Notes: generated by a model not told the origin, from the sequence alone. A stretch of 64,000 nt of DNA from Sporosarcina highlanderae (GCF_030433715.1 NZ_JAROCC010000006.1:62001-126000); one strand, 5' to 3'. Counted from the stretch's first letter, positions 50,121-60,387 are shown. Numbers and translations: made by a program.

Positions 50121-51176
50121 TTATTCGGCAGTGTATTTCTTTATCGCCGGAATGACATCGTTCCCGATGATTTCGATATTCTTCATGATTTTCTCAAATG
50201 GCACGCCGCCAAAGTCAATTTGGGCCATAAAGCGTTGCATGCCGTAAAGCTCGTATTGGTAAAGCAATTTTTCGATAATCTGCTGTGTACTGCCCACCAT
50301 CAACGCATCGCGTGTATCAGGCGCTTGAGCGAATTGCTGTTTTGGGTAGCCACTGCCACGAATTGCCTGGAAACCGCCATTAATATGCGGATACATACCT
50401 TGTAATGCCTCTTTTGTTGTATCGGCAACATAGAATAAACTTGTCGTTGCAATAGGCAGGTCTTTTGGCTCGAACCCACTACGCTGCGCTGCTTCACGAT
50501 AAGCATCAACTGAAGGTTTGAAATTAACGGCGGGGCCTCCAAGGGTCGTCAACATCATCGGGATTCCCATGTACCCTGCCTTAATGGCACTCGCAGGCGG
50601 ACCACCAACCGCACGCCAAATTGGAAGTGATCCGTTTTTCGGCTGAGGCAAGATTTGCGCATTTTGTAACGGGGCACGGTATTCACCTTGCCATGTCACA
50701 TATTCTTCTTCATTTAGTTTTTTCAGCAGTTCCAGTTTCTCCTCGAAAATCTCTTCATAATCTTGTAGATTAACACCTAATAACTGATACGCACCTACAC
50801 GGGACCCACGGCCAGCAACAATTTCTGCACGACCATCTGAAATCAAGTCGATCGTAGCAAAGTCCTCATACACTCTTACAGGATCTGAAACACTTAACAC
50901 TGTTGCCGAACTTGTAATTTTGATCGTTTTTGTCGCTTGAGCAATTGCACCTAAAACTACGGTATGTGCCTGTGTAGTAAAGTAGCTTTGATGACTTTCG
51001 CCGACACCAAAGACATCTATTCCCGCTTGTTCCGCAAGTTTACTCGCTTCGATCAATTCATTTATCCTTGCTTGAGCTGATAATGTTTCACCTGTTAGGG
51101 GATTTGGAATTAGATCGCCCAATGAATAAAGCCCAAATTCCATCCCTTTAGATGGATCAATACGATATTGTTCCAT
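50121..51176 (-). CDS. LLM class flavin-dependent oxidoreductase
   Basis: A 351-residue luciferase-like TIM-barrel enzyme that uses reduced flavin. Typical segments are MEFGLYSLGDL, EQAGIDVFGVGESHQSYF and IDLISDGRAEIVAGRG, all family signatures. The substrate is unknown. AGGAGGATTAATA lies before the ATG, overlapping the stop of the upstream dioxygenase gene (TAATAATG), so it is translationally coupled. Placement in an operon with MhqR, a VOC dioxygenase and an FMN reductase suggests detoxification of a quinone-like or aromatic compound, by inference. Confidence 0.85.
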   Translation of the reverse strand: MEQYRIDPSKGMEFGLYSLGDLIPNPLTGETLSAQARINELIEASKLAEQAGIDVFGVGESHQSYFTTQAHTVVLGAIAQATKTIKITSSATVLSVSDPVRVYEDFATIDLISDGRAEIVAGRGSRVGAYQLLGVNLQDYEEIFEEKLELLKKLNEEEYVTWQGEYRAPLQNAQILPQPKNGSLPIWRAVGGPPASAIKAGYMGIPMMLTTLGGPAVNFKPSVDAYREAAQRSGFEPKDLPIATTSLFYVADTTKEALQGMYPHINGGFQAIRGSGYPKQQFAQAPDTRDALMVGSTQQIIEKLLYQYELYGMQRFMAQIDFGGVPFEKIMKNIEIIGNDVIPAIKKYTAE

Positions 51177-51178
51177 TA

Positions 51179-52123
51179 TTAATCCTCCTCGATTGGTTGC
51201 AGTATATTTTCGATTTCGGCACGACGGCCTTCTAAAAATGGAGGCAGATCCAACTGTTCACCGAGGTTTTCAATCTCCCCATCGATTGTAAAACCTGGTC
51301 CGTCTGTTGCAATTTCGAATAGTATTCCGTTTGATTCACGGAAGTATAAGCTCTTGAAGTAGTAGCGGTCCACAATACCAGAGGAATGGAAGCCACGTGC
51401 CCTCACCTGTTTATCATAGTATTCAAGCTCTTCATCATCTTTAACACGGATGGCTAAATGATGTATGCTACCTCGACCCGGTCTTTCAGTAGGACCATCC
51501 AAAAATTTTACAACGATTTCTCCAAACACTTCACCTTGGACTGATTGTAAAATTGCCTCTTCCTCTGTACGTGATACTTCGGTATACCCAAAAAGATCCG
51601 TCAATGTTTTCACTAATTTTTCAAGTCTACGCACTGTAATTTCCACGGAACCCATCCCCTGAATCTGATGCTCTACCGGAACAGATGATTTTTCCCATGT
51701 TTCCCAATGGTCAACCTTTTCCCCATTCGACACAAGAAGTACCATTCGGAGCCCTTCAGCATCTTCAAAAAAAAGGGCAGGTTTATTGGCATAAGTTGTA
51801 ATGTCACCATGTTTCACACCCAATTCCTCAAATCGCGCTTTCCAATACTTCAGGCTTTCTTCCGAAGGTACAAGTAAACCGATTTTGGTGATTGCATTTG
51901 TTCCTCTATACGTGCGTCCAGAAGCTGGTATTTCAAAAAACGATAACTCTGTCCCCGGACTTCCTGTACGGTCTCCGTAAAACAAATGATACATTGTCGG
52001 GGAATCTTGATTTACCGTCATTTTTACACGACGTAACCCAAGGATGTCTCTATAAAATCTGTTAGTAGGCTTTGCCTCTTTTGTAATCATGGAAATATGA
52101 TGATGACCCGGAATTGTATACAT
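51179..52123 (-). CDS. mhqO: Ring-cleaving dioxygenase, VOC family (MhqO-like)
   Basis: A 314-residue protein with two vicinal-oxygen-chelate halves. Metal ligand His in PGHHHISMITKE near the start, the GSIHHLAIRVKDDEELEYYD block in the second half, and Glu in ESNGILFEIATDG near the end form the metal triad. The length and sequence match B. subtilis MhqO, an extradiol-type dioxygenase induced by quinones. AAGGAGG is 8 bases before ATG 52123. It is downstream of mhqR with a 53-base gap that includes a TTGATTAGTCAA pseudo-palindrome. Confidence 0.9.
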   Translation of the reverse strand: MYTIPGHHHISMITKEAKPTNRFYRDILGLRRVKMTVNQDSPTMYHLFYGDRTGSPGTELSFFEIPASGRTYRGTNAITKIGLLVPSEESLKYWKARFEELGVKHGDITTYANKPALFFEDAEGLRMVLLVSNGEKVDHWETWEKSSVPVEHQIQGMGSVEITVRRLEKLVKTLTDLFGYTEVSRTEEEAILQSVQGEVFGEIVVKFLDGPTERPGRGSIHHLAIRVKDDEELEYYDKQVRARGFHSSGIVDRYYFKSLYFRESNGILFEIATDGPGFTIDGEIENLGEQLDLPPFLEGRRAEIENILQPIEED

Positions 52124-52176
52124 GTGAACTTCCTCCTTTTTATTCATTTGACTAATCAAGTGATAAATTAAAAAAA

Positions 52177-52617
52177 TTACCTGTTTGACATTTTTGCTTC
52201 GCTATTTTTTTGTACACGTGATATGAGTGAATACAACATTTTCTGTTCCTCTTCTGACAAAGATTCATCGAAGAATGAAGATTGAAATGCAAGTTGTGCG
52301 TCAAATGCATTTTTCAGCTTTTCTCGTCCTTTACTCGTTAAGGATATCGTTTTTGTTTTCCATTCTTGTTTGCGTTCAACGAGTCCATCCTTCTCAAGGC
52401 GTGCAAGCATACGGGAAATGCCCCCCTGCGTGACCGTGACTTTCTCAGCCAAATCACATTGTGTTAAGGGTTCATAAGTTGAGATTTGCATCAATACATC
52501 AAATTGCGCAGTCGTAAGATCGAATTGCTTCAAAAATTCATTGGATAGCAAGTTGCTTTGATGTGTAAAACGAGTGAGTCGCAACCAAATCAACGAACCA
52601 CGTGTGTTTTTCTTCAT
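52177..52617 (-). CDS. mhqR: MarR family repressor, MhqR-like
   Basis: A 146-residue winged-helix regulator. Core: [20 protein letters not shown], the helix-turn-helix [20 protein letters not shown], and wing [20 protein letters not shown]. This is the MhqR/MarR signature and the gene sits directly before mhqO as in many Bacillales. ATG 52617 has GGGAG 11 bases upstream; GTG 52629 is possible. It would repress the operon until quinones or electrophiles act on it. B. subtilis MhqR senses quinones. Confidence 0.88.
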   Translation of the reverse strand: MKKNTRGSLIWLRLTRFTHQSNLLSNEFLKQFDLTTAQFDVLMQISTYEPLTQCDLAEKVTVTQGGISRMLARLEKDGLVERKQEWKTKTISLTSKGREKLKNAFDAQLAFQSSFFDESLSEEEQKMLYSLISRVQKNSEAKMSNR

Positions 52618-52680
52618 AACACCGGTCACTCCCTTTCATCACTATAACTTTACCACTCAAGTGAAAAGAAAACAATAATA

Positions 52681-52700
52681 ATGTCTCGAATTCAAGATAT
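52681..52700. promoter_or_regulatory. Palindromic operator matching the MhqR box
   Basis: ATGTCTCGAATTCAAGATAT is an imperfect palindrome centred on GAATTC, 64 bases upstream of mhqR. On the minus strand it reads TATCTTGAATTCGAGACA and agrees with the published B. subtilis MhqR consensus TATCTcgaAtTCgAGATA at nearly all positions. It is the likely autoregulatory operator. No second copy precedes mhqO or the downstream genes, so one site would control the operon. Confidence 0.75.
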
Positions 52701-52827
52701 AATAAGACTTCCCTGTAAAGGCACCGACACAATTTTGTAAATTCCAATTCTGAGATTAAAAGGAGTAAACGACTTCCTACTTATGGTACACTATGGAGGG
52801 AAACAAGCAGTGGAAAGGAAGATTATT

Positions 52828-53379
52828 ATGAATCACTCTGTAGAATCGAACGAGCCATTCAAAAAACGTAATTATAAACCCGCCATTATTATTCTTTCAG
52901 TCATTTTAATAGGCGTGATTGGTTTATTATCCGGTAAACGGACTGCAGAAGACTTCGATGCTTTTGATGTAACTATCCTGCCAATGATGAATGCCATTTT
53001 CAATAGCTTCACTTTCATTTTCTTAGTTGCCGCATTAATTGCCATTAAGAAAAAGAATATCAATGCACATCGCAAATTCATCTACGCCGCATTTATCACC
53101 ACAGCATTATTTCTTGTGACATATGTTACCTATCATTATTTGGCCGTCTCCACGCCATTCGGAGGAGAAGGATTATTGGCTGGAATTTATTATTTCGTTC
53201 TTATCACCCATATAATTTTGGCGGCAGCCATCGTTCCTCTCGCACTTACAAGTGTAGCAAGGGCTTGGAACAGGGAATATGAACGCCATCGTAAAATCGT
53301 TCGATGGACAATGCCGATATGGTTGTATGTAAGCTTTACCGGTGTTCTTGTTTATATATTAATTTCGCCGTATTATTAA
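52828..53379 (+). CDS. ctaM: CtaM/YozB family cytochrome oxidase assembly protein (DUF420)
   Basis: A 183-residue membrane protein with about five helices. The DUF420 signatures are MNAIFNSFTFIFLVAALIAI, NINAHRKFIYAAF with its His, and VTYVTYHYLAVSTPFGG plus THIILAAAIVPLAL with further conserved His. S. aureus CtaM is required for an aa3-type oxidase. ATG 52828 follows AAAGGAAG by 6 bases; the longer start at 52783 is not needed. It is monocistronic with a terminator downstream. Confidence 0.88.
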   Translation: MNHSVESNEPFKKRNYKPAIIILSVILIGVIGLLSGKRTAEDFDAFDVTILPMMNAIFNSFTFIFLVAALIAIKKKNINAHRKFIYAAFITTALFLVTYVTYHYLAVSTPFGGEGLLAGIYYFVLITHIILAAAIVPLALTSVARAWNREYERHRKIVRWTMPIWLYVSFTGVLVYILISPYY

Positions 53380-53385
53380 GCGTAA

Positions 53386-53416
53386 AGGCTGTCCCGCCAG
53401 AAATGGGACAGCCTTC
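53386..53416. terminator. Bidirectional terminator
   Basis: AAAGGCTGTCCC / GGGACAGCCTT stem between the convergent ctaM and GGDEF genes. Confidence 0.8.
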
Positions 53417-53418
53417 CC

Positions 53419-55047
53419 TTATGAATACATCATATAATTATTCCTACCATTTTCTTTCGCCCGATACAATGCTGAATCCGCATTCGTTAATAATTCATCA
53501 ATGCTTGTCCCATCTTTCGGAAAAACCGCAATTCCAATACTGGAGGTTGCTGTGAATTCCTCATCTCCAACTCTCCATTTCTCCTGCAAACAATCCAGTA
53601 TTCTCTTAGCCATCCCGATTGCATTTTCTTCACTTTCAATATCAGGTAAAAGGACAAGAAATTCATCCCCCCCTTGACGAGCAAAAATGTCATTCTCTCG
53701 AAGAATGCCGTTGTTGACCCTGTTGGCAAACTGTTTCAATAGCATATCGCCGACAGAATGGCCAAGGTGGTCATTCACCCATTTGAACTTATCGATATCC
53801 ATAAATAACACTGCACATTTCGAATAGTTCCGTTTGGCCTCTTCCAATGTCTCGCTCATTCTTTCCCGGAATAATCTACGATTTGGCAATCCCGTCAACT
53901 CATCATGAAATGCCATCGATGTCAACTTTTCCCGAATGCTTTTTTTCTCCTCAATTACTCGGGAAACAAACAAAAGATAACCTTTTCCCTTTTCTTCAAA
54001 ATATGTTCCTATCGCTTCCACCCAAATCCAATCATTTGTTCGATGCATATATCGGAACTCCATCTCGCAACTATGCTTCAATTGGAATAAATTTCTTGCC
54101 TGCTCTTGAACACTTGGATAATCATCAGGATGCACTTTACACGATACCGGTGTTCCTTCATAATCGTCAGGTGAATAGCCTAAAACAGGATATGACGAAG
54201 GGGATGCGTAGGTGATTATCCCCTGTTCATCTATTACAGTGACAAAATCTGTCATATGTTCTGTGATTAAACGGTACTTCTCCTCGCTATTTCTTAATGC
54301 TTCTTCAATGATTTTTTTCTCTGTAATATCTCTAAAGATCACATGTACCGCCGGTTTATTTTCATATTCAATCCCTAAAAGTATCGATTCCGTTATGAAT
54401 GATGTTCCATCTTTACGCTTCATTTTCTGATCTACTGTTTGTTCAGGAATCGTTAAATCCAGCTCAGACCGTTGAATGATATCCGCTATGAATTCCAATG
54501 AATCAGAAGGGATTAACTTCAATATATGCATCCCAAGAAGTTCGGCTGGTTCTTGGTAGCCAAACGTCTTTACCGCGGCTTTATTGATATACCGTATAAC
54601 TCCTTCATTTAAAACAAAATTCGGTTCAGGAGAAGCATTCAGCAATTTCTTAAATTGCTCTAACCTTGCTTTAGTCTCCATAAGATCCGTCACATCTTTT
54701 GTAATCAATAACATATTTACAAGTTTACCATTCTCTTCAAGAGGAATCGTTTTAACTTCAAGATGAATCGTTCGACCCGTTTTACTGAAACTACTCACTT
54801 GATAGGAACTATATGCTCCTTCGGACACTTTACAAACCAGACCAAAGTCAATCGTTATCGGTAATACATCCCTAAAATTTCTCCCTGTCATCTCAGCAAT
54901 AGAATAGCCAAATACATCCATAATAGCCCAATTTGCCGAAACTATATTTCCATTAGGATCCAATATAAAAATAGGATCCTGATTATTGACGATCAACGAA
55001 ATATATACATTGCTTGGAATGCTTTCCAAACCAGTTTCCACTACCAT
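53419..55047 (-). CDS. PAS-GGDEF diguanylate cyclase
   Basis: A 542-residue soluble signalling protein with three PAS-like sensor domains (about residues 15-125, 130-240 and 255-370; for example GNIVSANWAIMDVFGYSIAE and GIITYASPSSYPVLGYSPDD) and a C-terminal GGDEF domain (about 375-542). The active site is RQGGDEFLVLL, preceded by the RxxD inhibitory site (REND, five residues before), so it should make cyclic di-GMP with product inhibition. No membrane segments are seen. It sits near an EAL phosphodiesterase and a FapA-like protein. The start is ATG 55047 or GTG 55041. Confidence 0.9.
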   Translation of the reverse strand: MVVETGLESIPSNVYISLIVNNQDPIFILDPNGNIVSANWAIMDVFGYSIAEMTGRNFRDVLPITIDFGLVCKVSEGAYSSYQVSSFSKTGRTIHLEVKTIPLEENGKLVNMLLITKDVTDLMETKARLEQFKKLLNASPEPNFVLNEGVIRYINKAAVKTFGYQEPAELLGMHILKLIPSDSLEFIADIIQRSELDLTIPEQTVDQKMKRKDGTSFITESILLGIEYENKPAVHVIFRDITEKKIIEEALRNSEEKYRLITEHMTDFVTVIDEQGIITYASPSSYPVLGYSPDDYEGTPVSCKVHPDDYPSVQEQARNLFQLKHSCEMEFRYMHRTNDWIWVEAIGTYFEEKGKGYLLFVSRVIEEKKSIREKLTSMAFHDELTGLPNRRLFRERMSETLEEAKRNYSKCAVLFMDIDKFKWVNDHLGHSVGDMLLKQFANRVNNGILRENDIFARQGGDEFLVLLPDIESEENAIGMAKRILDCLQEKWRVGDEEFTATSSIGIAVFPKDGTSIDELLTNADSALYRAKENGRNNYMMYS

Positions 55048-55121
55048 CCCTCTCTCTATCTGTCTACAATTACCCGTATTAAAAAGCTAAAAGCCCTAAG
55101 GTTTTCAGCTCCATTTAGAAT

Positions 55122-56945
55122 CTATTTAAATAATCCACGGCTAAACTCAACGACTAACTCGCCATTTCTGTCCATATATGCCCTCACATTGTAAACCGTT
55201 TCCGTAAATTGATATGAGAACTTACCAATTCTCAAGACGACTCCTTCCATCGCTCGTCTAATTCGTATTGTTTGATTTTCGGGAACGGATAAGAGGGTTA
55301 ATGAGGAATTGAGTGAACCAGCTATCCCGACCGATATTCCCTTCTCCCCAACAATTTTACCTCCTCTAAAATTGTTATTAATGTGTACTTGCCCACCAGA
55401 CTGGATATTGGTATTGATACAGCCTTTATCAGTTATGAAAACATCACCATTACAGTAAAGATTGCAGTTCATCGCTTTCGGAATATTAATAAATGACTCG
55501 GTAGAGATCGTTTCAAGTCTTTCCTGAGCGATATTTTTCATATCAACTTGTAACCCTAACAGGCACTCTAAATAATTTGGAACGACAATCAATGATAAGA
55601 AATAACGTTCCAATGAATTGCAAATCTGTATCCATTCGTCATTCAATAAGCTATGTTCTTTATTTTTGATGGAAGAACAGAATTCCTGTACTTGGTCAAG
55701 AAAGTCCGGGAACTTATTATGGATTAATGAATTTGTAATAGCTTGAATATTATTTCTAAACGAACTATTTTGGAATGCCGGAGAATTCATCACAATGGAT
55801 AGCAATGCCATAATTTTTTCAGTTGTTGAAACGATGCCAGAAAACTGATCGATAAGGTCCTTTTCCATAAAATCTTTTTCGCCAGCAGTTATTATAGTGC
55901 CGTTACAGTTGCTATGCGTAGTCACACAACCTGTCGTTGTAATCGTTGCATTATTCATCGACTTATGAATAACAACATCTCCGAAAGCTTCGACTACCAT
56001 ATTGTCGGTTACTTCCCCAACCACTTCCACATCGCCTCTAAACCGAATGTTACCAGATGACAAGTCCACGTTCCCATGATGTGTTAACTTCCGAATAAGT
56101 GCGGCACGAACAAGTTGCCCTGTTTGTTCGATAAATGGTCTTCCACATTGTGTCGATATGATTTTATCCCCATTGATAATAACCCCGTTACCCAAATGTA
56201 CTTTAACAGGATAGGTTGGATCGCAAGGGATTGGTTCATTTCGAACTGAACAACCTACCTCCCCACTTGTAGGGGGATGGATAATTGCAAGGATATCGCC
56301 TTCTTCTACATAAGGAATTGATTTGATTTCCCTGAAGTCGACACGGCCATCTTCGTTCACTTTTATTCCTTTTTCTATTTTTGTATTTACCAGTACTTCT
56401 AACCAACCATTTTCCCCGTTTTTCGCCGGTGTCCCCCTCGCAATGATAAAGGTTTGGGGTTTGAGTTCATTTGTTTGTGTCGCTTTCACCATTTCATCAT
56501 GGTGAAAACCAATTTTGACTCCTTGTAACCCCATTTCCACAACGATATCCGAAAGTTCTAATGAGTTTTGAAACTCTTTCGTTTCCACAACAGATGGAAC
56601 AAGATGCTGCTTTGGTTCCGAATCCAAAACTGAAAACTTCGCCCGGTATCCCGGTTTTACGGTTAACTTTGCTTCCAACATATCCGATGTCAACGAAACT
56701 TTCCACTGCGTTTCCTTTACTGTGATTTCAGACTTTAACTCGTAATCATTTTCTTCGGATAGAGAAATTGTGGTATCCTTCGTTTCTTCTCCATTAATAA
56801 ATAAAGTAAAATTAGGTGGAATTGTAAGCTTAGGCTGTGCTCCCTCTGCTGTCTTACAATATATTTTACCGTCTTTAATCCAGGCTTTTCCTACCTTCGT
56901 ATCAATCGATCTTTCTTTCGCAGGAGCTGTGATCATGAATTGCAT
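55122..56945 (-). CDS. FapA/DUF342 family protein
   Basis: A 607-residue protein with an extended all-beta domain typical of FapA (DUF342): IARGTPAKNGENGWLEVLVN, IKSIPYVEEGDILAIIHPPT, RPFIEQTGQLVRAALIR, and repeated short strands (VDLSSGNIRFRGDVEVVGEV) that form a beta-helix-like stack. A helical region (about 380-480) follows, then further strands at the end (GDVFITDKGCIN). DUF342/FapA proteins are linked to flagellar assembly and cell-surface regulation in some bacteria. ATG 56945 follows AAAGGGG by 8 bases. It lies between DGC and EAL genes, which suggests a shared c-di-GMP context. Confidence 0.82.
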   Translation of the reverse strand: MQFMITAPAKERSIDTKVGKAWIKDGKIYCKTAEGAQPKLTIPPNFTLFINGEETKDTTISLSEENDYELKSEITVKETQWKVSLTSDMLEAKLTVKPGYRAKFSVLDSEPKQHLVPSVVETKEFQNSLELSDIVVEMGLQGVKIGFHHDEMVKATQTNELKPQTFIIARGTPAKNGENGWLEVLVNTKIEKGIKVNEDGRVDFREIKSIPYVEEGDILAIIHPPTSGEVGCSVRNEPIPCDPTYPVKVHLGNGVIINGDKIISTQCGRPFIEQTGQLVRAALIRKLTHHGNVDLSSGNIRFRGDVEVVGEVTDNMVVEAFGDVVIHKSMNNATITTTGCVTTHSNCNGTIITAGEKDFMEKDLIDQFSGIVSTTEKIMALLSIVMNSPAFQNSSFRNNIQAITNSLIHNKFPDFLDQVQEFCSSIKNKEHSLLNDEWIQICNSLERYFLSLIVVPNYLECLLGLQVDMKNIAQERLETISTESFINIPKAMNCNLYCNGDVFITDKGCINTNIQSGGQVHINNNFRGGKIVGEKGISVGIAGSLNSSLTLLSVPENQTIRIRRAMEGVVLRIGKFSYQFTETVYNVRAYMDRNGELVVEFSRGLFK

Positions 56946-56968
56946 TTCCAACACCCCTTTAAATACTT

Positions 56969-57811
56969 TTACGCCAAATATTTTCCAGATTCGATAAAGT
57001 GAATTTTTTCTATTAAAAAACGACTTTCCACTGGTTTACTGAATAAATATCCTTGTCCAACCAAACAGTTATGGTCTTTAAGGAACCGAAAATGGTCAGC
57101 AGTCTCAATTCCTTCTGCGACAACCTCCAATTTCAAATCGTCAGCAAGGTGGATAATTGTTCTTACAATTGCTTGGTCAATTGGATTTTCAGTTAAATCC
57201 CTTATGAATGATTGGTCTATCTTTAATACGTCTACAGGAAAATTCTTGAGATGGGTCAGATTACTATATCCAGTCCCAAAATCATCGATACTGATTCGTA
57301 CACCAAGTGATTTTAAACGTTTAAGCGTTTGAATTGTTTCTGGTATATTTGCCGTCATCGTTTCTGTGATTTCTAATTCCAAATACCGAGGTAATAATTG
57401 TACTTCGTTCAAGGTTCCTTCAATCGTAGCAACAAGATCACCACTAGTAAATTGCTGCATAGAGAGATTTACTGACATTATCATTGGGGGATACCCATTA
57501 TCCTGCCATTCCTTGCTTTGTCGGCAAGCTTGAGAAAGCACCCAATTACCAATCGTAGTTATTTCAGCAAGCTCCTCCGCAACCGGAATGATTTCATTAG
57601 GAAAGATTAAACCCAATTCCGGATGCTCCCATCGAATAAGGGCTTCCAATCCTACAACCTTCCCAGTTACGAGGTCCACCTTCGGCTGGTAATGCAATCG
57701 TAATTCTTCTCTTTCAATCGCCTTTGGTAGATCGTTGGATATGGTTGAGATTCTGCTAGTTGTTTTCTCGATTAGATGCCAGTGTGTTTTAGTAGAAAAA
57801 CTATTCTTCAT
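56969..57811 (-). CDS. EAL-domain cyclic-di-GMP phosphodiesterase
   Basis: A 280-residue single-domain EAL protein. The catalytic motifs are intact: EALIRWEHPE, SVNLSMQQF, ELEITETM, ISIDDFGTGYSNLTHL (with the DD pair), VDVLKIDQSFIRDL, EVVAEGIETADHF and the late GQGYLFSKPV. It should hydrolyse cyclic di-GMP. ATG 57811 has AAAAGGTG upstream; GTG 57820 is an alternative. There is no sensor domain, so activity is probably controlled by partner or by expression. The FapA-like gene starts 23 bases after its stop. Confidence 0.92.
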   Translation of the reverse strand: MKNSFSTKTHWHLIEKTTSRISTISNDLPKAIEREELRLHYQPKVDLVTGKVVGLEALIRWEHPELGLIFPNEIIPVAEELAEITTIGNWVLSQACRQSKEWQDNGYPPMIMSVNLSMQQFTSGDLVATIEGTLNEVQLLPRYLELEITETMTANIPETIQTLKRLKSLGVRISIDDFGTGYSNLTHLKNFPVDVLKIDQSFIRDLTENPIDQAIVRTIIHLADDLKLEVVAEGIETADHFRFLKDHNCLVGQGYLFSKPVESRFLIEKIHFIESGKYLA

Positions 57812-58067
57812 TTTACACACCTTTTCCTTTGTTTAATTTGAGTAAATTATTCTTACTATTATTATCAGTTGTTTTACAGGATTCGACAATCACACATCGT
57901 TCCTATTATTCACACCCGATGGTCCTATTAGGGTAATTCGGCATAGGAACAGATTACTAATTAAGCCTTTTTTCTTATATTTTAATTTAATTTAACAGAA
58001 TACTCGCTTTCCTTTACCCAATTTCAATTTTTCGGCATATATAAACTGACAATTAATTTATTAACAA
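57812..58067. other. AT-rich intergenic region upstream of the EAL gene
   Basis: About 255 bases before the EAL gene. It must hold the promoter of the EAL-fapA-GGDEF genes; no convincing consensus or operator is visible to me. No small gene was found here. Confidence 0.4.
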
Positions 58068-58105
58068 AAAAAGTCAAGAGGTACGAAATACCTCCTGACT
58101 TTTGC
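58068..58105. terminator. Terminator after the LuxR-type regulator
   Basis: AAAAGTCA(A)GAGGTA and TACCTC(C)TGACTTTT form a hairpin just beyond the minus-strand stop codon of the GAF-LuxR gene. Confidence 0.8.
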
Positions 58106-58122
58106 TATTAGATAAACGTTTT

Positions 58123-60207
58123 CTAATTCCCATCAAATCCCAATTGATATACTTTGGCAATCGCTTGGGATCGGTCAGTTACACCTAACTTACTTAAAAT
58201 ATTTGTGACATGATTCTTTACAGTATGCTCACTGATGAAAAGTGCAACACCGATTTCTTTATTACTTAATCCTTTCATCATTTCGCTCAATACTTCCTCT
58301 TCCCTTTTGGATAATCCAAGGTACGTTGGAACAGAATAATCAGTAGTCAAGTCCTCGGTCATTACAATTGTGTGATCACTTTGAGTTTGGCGTTTAATGA
58401 CCGAATTGAATATTGTTTTAATTTCGTTATTAACTAACTTTAAATCCCTAACAGATTCAATAGATTCATCATTCGTAAAGTATGTCCAAACGGCAGCCGA
58501 AGCTTCAATCATTTTATTTCCGCTACTATTTTTATCCAACACATTATAAAACTCAGTCATTTGCTCGGCAAGGTCCTTATCTTTCAATACATTTTTCACA
58601 AGATCGCGGCCACAAACGGAAAGAATTGCTATTTTATCGATATCAGCTGATTCTTCCACTCCCATGTCCATAAGAAGCTTGGAAATTGTCATTTTTATTT
58701 GTTGGGCAATTTTATATTGTTCTGGTCTAAAATGTAATAAGATCTCTTCAACCCAATTCACAAAAAGCTCCGTACGATTATAGCTCGACGCATTATCATT
58801 TTGGTTTTCAATAAATACAATACGTGCGGCCCGTGCTAAATTCCCTATAATGTTATTAAATTTCGCTTTACTTGCATCTGATTTATAACCAATTGAAAAA
58901 ACTCCATGGACTTTGTCGTCAAATATTATAGGAAATTCCATCACATCGACATTCCAGGACGTCTTTTTCATTCTCCATTCATCAGCTTGTGTCAAGAAGT
59001 CCGAATTCGTCAGTTCCTTTGCAAGTGAATGACAATAAATCTGGATTTCCTTATCGGACATCCCTCTCGTTAATATCTCAATTTGATTGGTTGGGGTATT
59101 GGTTAAATAAACAAATGAAGTGAATTCGAAGTCTATGAAATTCATACTTAAATCAATTAAATGATATAAAGACTTTTTAATATCCTTTGTAGAGTCAAGG
59201 ACTTTAAGAATATCCTCAAATAATTGTGCTTCAACTTGTAAATCATTATTTTTCTTTTCCAATCTTATCTTTAGTAAATAATTGTTCAAGAGTGATGCAC
59301 AAATTGCAAATTTATCGTAGATAAAATCTTTGTTTTTGATAACCTTTCGAGTGCTGCCACCAAATAGAAGACCTATCACTTCATTCTTTTCGAGTAATGG
59401 AAAACAGAACAGACTAACGACATGCATTTTATTTTTAGCGAATATTTTATTTCTTGCATCTATGGACATATTCTCAACAAAAAGATTTTCTTCTATTGCT
59501 GCAGCGTAGCCCATTACCCCTTCGCCGATACTAAATTCATATCCAATCATATTCGGATTATAGTCCCCAATAATTGTATCAATCGTAAATAAATAATTCG
59601 CTGTTTTAAGGGCAGCACCCATAAAGTTGATTTCTTTTAAAAACATACATGCGCTTAAGATTGATTGAATTGATGCCGCCCCTTTATTTAAGTTGTTGAG
59701 TTTAGTTGCTATGAGATTAGAAAAATCTTTCCGGATCTTATTTTCATCCAACATCTCAACATACGAGGCGATTGCTTCTGTCATCGTTTTGATGTGGTCA
59801 ATTTTTTTCTCTAACTCCCCACATTTATTGGAATTCTCTACCCATGGCCATACATTAATCGTATCAGCAATCATTTCATCAGTTTTCTGTTCATCGATAT
59901 ATCCAGCAATAACAAAATAGATTGAATGATTATTATTCTTTTTAACTGGTGAAAAAATGAACTTTATGCCATATGCCGTATCAAAGAAAAGTGTGTCTTT
60001 AACATTTTCAAACTTTCTTATGAAATTGACCATGTCTTTTGGAACGACATACTTTTCGAATTGTTCTTTAGCCGCTTCATGTTCCCATGAAACTTCGGTC
60101 TGCAATTCCCCATCCTTATCGGCTATCATAATTGTCAGTCTCGTCAAATCTGCAAATGTATTCTGTAGGTTTTGCAGAAACAATTTATACTGAGCCTGCG
60201 TATCCAC
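58123..60207 (-). CDS. GAF-containing LuxR-family transcriptional regulator
   Basis: A 694-residue regulator with a C-terminal LuxR helix-turn-helix ([40 protein letters not shown], last about 60 residues), a GAF-like domain at about 205-340 ([20 protein letters not shown]), a second GAF-like region (about 350-480), and an N-terminal sensor-like segment reminiscent of PocR domains ([20 protein letters not shown]). GTG 60207 is preferred because GGGAGG precedes it by 6 bases; the upstream TTG 60309 has no site. The target genes are unknown; adjacency to c-di-GMP genes is suggestive. Confidence 0.8.
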   Translation of the reverse strand: MDTQAQYKLFLQNLQNTFADLTRLTIMIADKDGELQTEVSWEHEAAKEQFEKYVVPKDMVNFIRKFENVKDTLFFDTAYGIKFIFSPVKKNNNHSIYFVIAGYIDEQKTDEMIADTINVWPWVENSNKCGELEKKIDHIKTMTEAIASYVEMLDENKIRKDFSNLIATKLNNLNKGAASIQSILSACMFLKEINFMGAALKTANYLFTIDTIIGDYNPNMIGYEFSIGEGVMGYAAAIEENLFVENMSIDARNKIFAKNKMHVVSLFCFPLLEKNEVIGLLFGGSTRKVIKNKDFIYDKFAICASLLNNYLLKIRLEKKNNDLQVEAQLFEDILKVLDSTKDIKKSLYHLIDLSMNFIDFEFTSFVYLTNTPTNQIEILTRGMSDKEIQIYCHSLAKELTNSDFLTQADEWRMKKTSWNVDVMEFPIIFDDKVHGVFSIGYKSDASKAKFNNIIGNLARAARIVFIENQNDNASSYNRTELFVNWVEEILLHFRPEQYKIAQQIKMTISKLLMDMGVEESADIDKIAILSVCGRDLVKNVLKDKDLAEQMTEFYNVLDKNSSGNKMIEASAAVWTYFTNDESIESVRDLKLVNNEIKTIFNSVIKRQTQSDHTIVMTEDLTTDYSVPTYLGLSKREEEVLSEMMKGLSNKEIGVALFISEHTVKNHVTNILSKLGVTDRSQAIAKVYQLGFDGN

Positions 60208-60387
60208 TTTATCCCTCCCTGGACAATCTGTTGTTGGCACTTGTTTCCAAGCAGTTCCTTGGACATTTAAGCAGAAATTATTAAGATTTTCAAATTGTAT
60301 ATTAACCAATATAGACCGGATACCCTGTATTCGTCAATGAACAATATAATCCTATATAACCTAATTGCTTCAAAAGAATAGAAAAAG

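Noticed and set aside
52721-52745. GGCACCGACACAATT resembling the end of the 146-bp repeats
   Set aside because: Only the first few bases resemble the end GGTACC; the following sequence does not match GTGCAA-AAACATTC and no second end exists, so it was not counted.
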